Assembly: GCF_008635795.1 (NCBI RefSeq)
Contig: NZ_VWRQ01000002.1
Span: forward strand, 62,001-126,000
Direction: 5' to 3'
From: Paenibacillus tepidiphilus
GTDB lineage: Bacteria > Bacillota > Bacilli > Paenibacillales > Paenibacillaceae
Length of the DNA: 64,000 nucleotides
Part shown: piece by piece, positions 59,693 through 64,000 of the stretch
Layout of the letters: each line of letters opens with the position of its first letter
Numbering within the stretch: the first letter of the stretch is position 1
Translations under genes and position numbers: made by a program
Notes under the pieces: model-generated
What the model was told of the DNA's origin: nothing
The model's database searches: none
Seen by the model: the letters and a program-made list of their open reading frames with translations, nothing else

Positions 59693-60619
59693 CTAGAACA
59701 GGGCGCGGTCTTTATCGTATTTGCGTACGGCATAGTTCGCGAGCATGATCGTCGCAAAGCCCAGCAGGGACTGATAGAAGCCGGCCGCAGCAGACATTCC
59801 GATTTCATTGGAAGTGGTCAGCGAGCGGAATACGAATGTGTCGATAACATCGGTGGACGAGAACAGCAGGCCGTTGTTGCCGACCATGTTGTAGAACATC
59901 CCGAAGTCGCCGCGGAAGATATTGCCGATGGCCAGCAGGACCAGAATGATTACGGTAGGAATCAGGTTCGGAATCGTAATCTTCATAATGCGCTGGAAGA
60001 TGTTCGCACCGTCAATTTGGGCCGCTTCATACATTTCGGTATCAATGCTGGTGATGGCCGCAAGGTACATAATCGTTCCGTAGCCCAGCGCCTTCCATGC
60101 AGACACAATGACGAGAATAAACGGCCAGTAGGAGGCAGTATTGTAGATGTCCACCGGCTGCATGCCGAGTCCCTTCAGCAGCACATTCAGTGTGCCGACA
60201 TCGAAGTTGAACAGGTTGTAGGCAATAGCCCCGACCACAACCCAGGAAATAAAGTATGGCAGGAACAGTACGGTTTGTGTAATCTTCCGGAACCATTTTC
60301 CCGCAACTTCGAAGAGCAGGATACCGGCAAATATTTGCAGTACATTATTCACAATTATAAAAGCAATATTGTACAGCGCCGTGTTGCGCGTTACGCGCCA
60401 GGCATCTCCGGAATCAAAGAAGAATTTAAAGTTGTCCAGCCCGTTCCACGGACTGTGAAAAACACCGCCGCTATAGTTGTATTGTTTGAATGCCAGCACA
60501 ATCCCCGCCATCGGTACATAGGCAAAGATCAGAAAAAACAGCACCGCCGGCGTCAGCATCAGAAGCAAGGTTCTATGTTTCTTGACCTTATACCAGAACC
60601 CGTATTTATTCTGCTTCAT
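59693..60619 (-). CDS. carbohydrate ABC transporter permease, LplB (MalF) type
   Basis: The first transporter gene of the upstream module, 308 residues. It has six helices with N-terminus KVKKHRTLLLMLTPAVLFF and EAA loop EAAQIDGANIFQRIMKITIPNLIPT. GAAAGGGG precedes ATG. The 250-base gap to the YesN gene upstream contains a terminator and the second copy of a structured dispersed element, so transcription is probably separate and controlled by that YesN protein. Confidence 0.92.
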   Translation of the reverse strand: MKQNKYGFWYKVKKHRTLLLMLTPAVLFFLIFAYVPMAGIVLAFKQYNYSGGVFHSPWNGLDNFKFFFDSGDAWRVTRNTALYNIAFIIVNNVLQIFAGILLFEVAGKWFRKITQTVLFLPYFISWVVVGAIAYNLFNFDVGTLNVLLKGLGMQPVDIYNTASYWPFILVIVSAWKALGYGTIMYLAAITSIDTEMYEAAQIDGANIFQRIMKITIPNLIPTVIILVLLAIGNIFRGDFGMFYNMVGNNGLLFSSTDVIDTFVFRSLTTSNEIGMSAAAGFYQSLLGFATIMLANYAVRKYDKDRALF

Positions 60620-60736
60620 CTCGAATCCCCTTTCCTGTCCTCAATCTCTCTATGTAATTAGTATAAAGAGGCAGCAAGGCCTTGTGGATTGAGCTAGCCA
60701 ACAAATCCTAATACTTTTCCAACGATACAATAAAAA

Positions 60737-60802
60737 TAGCCCCACAAAGTGAGGCCTTTACATGGAAGCTGACTCAGGTACTTTGCGGGGACCCCGGAAA
60801 CT
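60737..60802 (-). repeat. dispersed structured element, copy B
   Basis: Arms 60740-60750 (CCCCACAAAGT) and 60780-60790 (ACTTTGCGGGG), with the same A-C/G-U asymmetry as copy A at 17581, and the same adjacent CGGGGACCCCG palindrome. It sits in the leader of the LplB gene. Loop bases differ from copy A while the arms are kept. Confidence 0.7.
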
Positions 60803-60825
60803 CATAAATGCTTACTGGTTAAACA

Positions 60826-60864
60826 AACGTTGCCCGGGCCGCTCTCTTCGGCCCGGGCAACGTT
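60826..60864 (-). terminator. terminator of the YesN gene
   Basis: Perfect 16-bp arms (60826-60841 with 60849-60864) around a seven-base loop, with TTTGTTT on the minus strand, eight bases after the stop at 60872. Confidence 0.85.
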
Positions 60865-60871
60865 CTGCTCG

Positions 60872-62431
60872 CTATACTTTATGCTTTTTGCGGTACTCAC
60901 CCGGTGTCATTCCGGTCAATTGCTTGAATTGCCGGTTGAAATAGATCAGGTTCTTGTAGCCCATGCGTTCGGCAATCTCATAGACCATGAGGGTCGGATC
61001 CTTCAGAAGCTCCAGCACCCGGCTGATCTTGCGCTCCTTCACGAAGTCATTGAAGGGCAGGCCGTAATCTTCCTTGAACAGGAAGCCCAGATAATTGGGG
61101 GTGAAGCTGAAGTGGGCGGCTACTTCCTTCAGCGTAATCTTCTGCTCCAGGTTCTCCTCCACATATTTGGTCACTTCATCGATCAGCCTGCGCTTCTGCC
61201 GCTGCCGCTTGACATACAGCAGCTCCGACAGTTCAAAGAACCGGCGTCTCATCCAGGACAGAATGTCATGAATGGTCTCGAACTGGAACAGGATCTCCGG
61301 CTGATGGGATTCCCACTGCAGCAGCTCGTACAGATTCTCGTTCTGCTGCTGCAGATCGGCATGCAGCTTGGAGGTGATCCGGATGATCAGCTCATAGACA
61401 TCCTTCTTGCCGGCATGCATGAACAGCTCCAGCAGCCGGTCGTCGATGGCCACCAGATCGTATTGGATAATGGCCTCCAGCAGCTGGTCTACCGTCTGCT
61501 CCATATGGGCGCCTGGCGTCCCGCGCGGCACCGGCTCCAGATTATCGCGGATCAGGCGGTTCTTGCCGAGCAGCCATTTCGCGCTGAGTGCGGCCAGTGC
61601 CTGCTGATACGATTCATGCAGGCCCGCTTCGGTCTGGGCGTAGCGGCCCACGCCTACGGTCACAGTGAACAGCGAGGATTCTGCCGCCTTGCGGACCAGC
61701 TCTCCCAGCAGGTTCAGGAAGCTGTCCTCCGGGAGGCTGCCCAGAATGACGAATCGGTGCAGCGGGGCCGCAATCAGGGTCCCGATCTGGGCCTCCTCCA
61801 CCATGGATTTCATCCATCCGGCCATTTGCCGCGTCTTCGCGCGGGCCTCCTCCTCGGACAAATCCCTGAGCTTCCATTCCAGATCATCAATCTCTACAAT
61901 CGCTGCGGCCGTTCCCTTGAGCAGCAGCGGAAGCAGGGCATTGTGCAAATGCGGCTCGGCAGGCTCCGGTTCCAGCTCCTCGAACCAGCGCAGGATCAGC
62001 TCCTTATGGATCAGCGACAGCGCTTCGTTGAAGGAGCGGCTCTGCTCCCGCTCCTGTTCGATGGAGAGGCACAAGGACTTCAGCATATCGTACAGGTCCT
62101 TGGCTTTGACGGGCTTCAGCAAATAGCCGGAAGCGTTGATCTCGATGGCTTCCTTGGCATAGCTGAAGTCCTCGTGGCCGCTGATGAAGACAATCTTCGT
62201 CTTCGGATCAATCTCTTTGGCCCGGCGCGCGAATTCCGTGCCGGTCATAATGGGCATGCGGATGTCGGACAGGATGACGTCCACATGCTCTTTTTCCATA
62301 ATCTTCAGGGCGTTGAACCCGTTATTGGCTGTCCCCACGACTTCTATATCCAGCTCGCTGGCCAGCACTCTGCGCCGCAGCCACTCTAAATCCACAGCCT
62401 CATCGTCAACCAGCATGATATTGATGCTCAT
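60872..62431 (-). CDS. YesN-type response regulator with AraC output domain
   Basis: A response regulator of 519 residues, intact. The receiver domain has acidic pair LVDDE and phospho-acceptor VILSDIRMPIMTG. The middle region has the YesN-specific helical linker. The C-terminal double helix-turn-helix reads ITLKEVAAHFSFTPNYLGFLF and VYEIAERMGYKNLIYFNRQF. AGGAGG precedes ATG. It follows its kinase by 45 bases and probably activates the transporter and galactanase genes downstream. Confidence 0.93.
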   Translation of the reverse strand: MSINIMLVDDEAVDLEWLRRRVLASELDIEVVGTANNGFNALKIMEKEHVDVILSDIRMPIMTGTEFARRAKEIDPKTKIVFISGHEDFSYAKEAIEINASGYLLKPVKAKDLYDMLKSLCLSIEQEREQSRSFNEALSLIHKELILRWFEELEPEPAEPHLHNALLPLLLKGTAAAIVEIDDLEWKLRDLSEEEARAKTRQMAGWMKSMVEEAQIGTLIAAPLHRFVILGSLPEDSFLNLLGELVRKAAESSLFTVTVGVGRYAQTEAGLHESYQQALAALSAKWLLGKNRLIRDNLEPVPRGTPGAHMEQTVDQLLEAIIQYDLVAIDDRLLELFMHAGKKDVYELIIRITSKLHADLQQQNENLYELLQWESHQPEILFQFETIHDILSWMRRRFFELSELLYVKRQRQKRRLIDEVTKYVEENLEQKITLKEVAAHFSFTPNYLGFLFKEDYGLPFNDFVKERKISRVLELLKDPTLMVYEIAERMGYKNLIYFNRQFKQLTGMTPGEYRKKHKV

Positions 62432-62476
62432 TCCATCACTTCCTCCTGTGCCTGTAAAAAGCTGCTGCCCGGTAAT

Positions 62477-64000
62477 CTATAAGAGGAACTGCTCGTCTGT
62501 CTCCTGGCTCTCCTTAAGACCGGCGGGAAGCAGCAGACGAACCGTGGTGCCCGCCCCGTAGATGCTGGCAATGGTCACGCCGTACGGCTCCCCGTATCTC
62601 AGTCTGATCCGTTCGTGCACGTTCTTAACCCCAAAGCCCCCGGTAGGTGACGGACCCTGCAGCATCCGCTCGACATCCTCCGGTCGCATGCCGATGCCGT
62701 TGTCAATAATCTTGAGCTCAATCGCGTCGCCGATTCTGCGGCCGGTCAGCCGGATTCCGATGGATTCGTCGAACCAGGCATGCTTGAAGATATTCTCCAC
62801 AAAAGGCTGCAGCACCAGCTTAATCACCTGCATATGCCGGATATCCTCATCCACATCGACATACAGGGTGAAGGCCCCCGCATATTTGACACGCTGGATG
62901 TCCAGGTAGGTCCCCACCTGCTCCAGCTCCTTCTCCAGCTCAATGTACACATTGCCCTGGTTCAGCGTCAGCCGGTAGAATTGCGATAATCCTTCCACCA
63001 TCTCTGTGACCTTGCTGATCTCCCCGAGGTTGGCCAGACTGCTGATGGTAGAGAGCGTATTATAGAGAAAATGCGGGTTGATCTGTGCCTGCAGGGCCTC
63101 CAGCTCCGCCTGCTTCTTCTGGATCTCCTGCACGTAAACCCTGTTGATCAGCTCCTGAATATTGGTCGCCATGTCATTGAACGAATCGGCAATCTGCACA
63201 AACTCGTCATTTCCGGAGAAGTGAATCCGCTTCTGCAAATTCCCTTCCTGGAAGGAACGGATTAGCCCGACGATCCGGTTCATCTTGCGCCCGGAAATAC
63301 GCGCGACGACGAAGCCGATCAGGGTCATGACCAGGAAGCCGATCGTGCAGGCTACAATAATTACATTGCGCAGCCGGACAGCATCGCGGGTCAGATATTC
63401 CTGCGGAACCATCGCTTCAATGACGAAGTCACTGGCCGGGATCGGCTCATACAGGGTGAGAAACTGGTCGCGCTCAGCATCGGAATCGGCCGGCCCGCGC
63501 TGGAACAGGATGGACGCCTCCGTCTTCTCTACCAGCCTCAGGGTGATCCCTTCCTCTACAGGGAATGTATCAAAGCCGCCGAACAGATCCTCCAGGGATA
63601 CCGTTATCCGGACAAAGCCGATCAGCGTCTTGTTGTCGCTGAAGTTGACCAGTTTGCGGACATGGGAGAGATTGTCGAGCTTCCGGTCTGTATCCACCTG
63701 CAGCCAGATATTATCCTGCCGGTTCCCTTCAAGCGACTGGTACCACCCGCTGTTCGTTATCTCCTGCAGGGGCAGAATATAATAATCGCTGTCATAGATC
63801 GGTTCATTCAGGTTATCGCCGGATATAATCGTCAGGTCGCTGTTCGGCGTGTAGAGCATGAACCGGATATCGTTGCCGAACAGCTGCAGCGGCGCCGTAA
63901 TTTGCGGAACAATATCATCAATCATCGCCAGATAAATCTCGAACGGCGTCCCCTTCTGCTCCAGCGCCCGCTGAAACTGCGGGCTGCCGAACAGATTATC
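62477..64000 (-). CDS. YesM-type sensor histidine kinase, 5' end outside the window
   Basis: A partial gene; the frame is open to the window edge, adding 25 codons (DNLFGSPQFQRALEQKGTPF and onward) beyond the first in-window ATG at 63925. Visible are the end of an extracellular sensor domain (IYLAMIDDIVPQITAPLQLFG), TM2 (NVIIVACTIGFLVMTLIGFVV), a HAMP domain, and the His_kinase with AQINPHFLYNTLSTISS. The HATPase has VLQPFVENIFKHAW and DNGIGM. It pairs with the YesN gene at 60872 and heads the galactan-linked module. Confidence 0.92.
   Translation of the reverse strand, partial: DNLFGSPQFQRALEQKGTPFEIYLAMIDDIVPQITAPLQLFGNDIRFMLYTPNSDLTIISGDNLNEPIYDSDYYILPLQEITNSGWYQSLEGNRQDNIWLQVDTDRKLDNLSHVRKLVNFSDNKTLIGFVRITVSLEDLFGGFDTFPVEEGITLRLVEKTEASILFQRGPADSDAERDQFLTLYEPIPASDFVIEAMVPQEYLTRDAVRLRNVIIVACTIGFLVMTLIGFVVARISGRKMNRIVGLIRSFQEGNLQKRIHFSGNDEFVQIADSFNDMATNIQELINRVYVQEIQKKQAELEALQAQINPHFLYNTLSTISSLANLGEISKVTEMVEGLSQFYRLTLNQGNVYIELEKELEQVGTYLDIQRVKYAGAFTLYVDVDEDIRHMQVIKLVLQPFVENIFKHAWFDESIGIRLTGRRIGDAIELKIIDNGIGMRPEDVERMLQGPSPTGGFGVKNVHERIRLRYGEPYGVTIASIYGAGTTVRLLLPAGLKESQETDEQFLL

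Noticed and set aside
60830..62389. 519-codon plus-strand ORF antisense to a YesN gene
   Set aside because: The minus-strand protein has intact receiver and AraC domains; the antisense frame is a shadow.

Overview
The window looks like a chromosomal segment of a Paenibacillus (Firmicutes, Bacilli). This is inferred from moderately GC-rich coding DNA with Gram-positive ribosome binding sites, several YesM/YesN two-component pairs beside LplB/LplC-type sugar ABC transporters, a large S-layer-homology (SLH) anchored galactanase, copper-amine-oxidase-like stalk proteins, and many TTG/GTG starts. No rRNA, tRNA, CRISPR array, phage or intact insertion sequence was seen.

Layout. 1-3470: an orphan MEDS-domain histidine kinase, a two-helix channel-like protein and a secreted stalk-domain protein. 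3463-7340 (minus): a four-gene operon with a beta-lactamase-fold serine hydrolase and an ABC-2 exporter. 7720-13799 (minus): a cytoplasmic cluster for acidic or unsaturated oligosaccharides (two DUF2264 proteins, a GH88 hydrolase, a heparinase II/III-like lyase), divergent from an AraC regulator at 13935. 14923-22869: a methyltransferase, a sugar ABC transporter (minus) and a divergent YesM/YesN pair. 23505-28079: a more AT-rich mosaic with a secreted GH43 arabinanase, a VOC protein, an HxlR/NmrA redox pair and a GNAT acetyltransferase. 28144-31140: a polar amino-acid ABC transporter. 31401-36475: a trehalose module (treR, treP with fused IIA, treC) with two TreR-like palindromes at the treC promoter. 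36736-38514: an alcohol dehydrogenase divergent from a TetR regulator. 38759-45496: a GH43 glycosidase, an SBP/permease set and its divergent AraC regulator. 45944-64000 (minus): two consecutive modules of the form YesM, YesN, LplB permease, LplC permease, solute-binding protein, with the GH53 galactanase at the end of the upstream module.

How the genes fit together: secreted enzymes (GH53 galactanase, GH43 arabinanase) would release oligosaccharides from plant cell-wall side chains such as the arabinan and galactan of pectin. Lipoprotein-dependent ABC importers take them up, and YesM/YesN or AraC proteins sense them. Cytoplasmic enzymes (GH43, GH88, the heparinase-like lyase, DUF2264 proteins) would finish degradation. 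The importers carry no recognisable ATPase here, so a shared MsmX-type ATPase elsewhere is expected.

Main oddities: a one-base frameshift in the YesN gene at 49717-51227; a YesM gene whose best-placed start is ACG at 19423; three dispersed intergenic repeat families; a channel-like protein with an atypical selectivity-filter motif; a 37-codon ORF ending in a terminator; and a broken gene remnant at 38569-38750. All functional statements rest on reading protein motifs by eye, with no database search.
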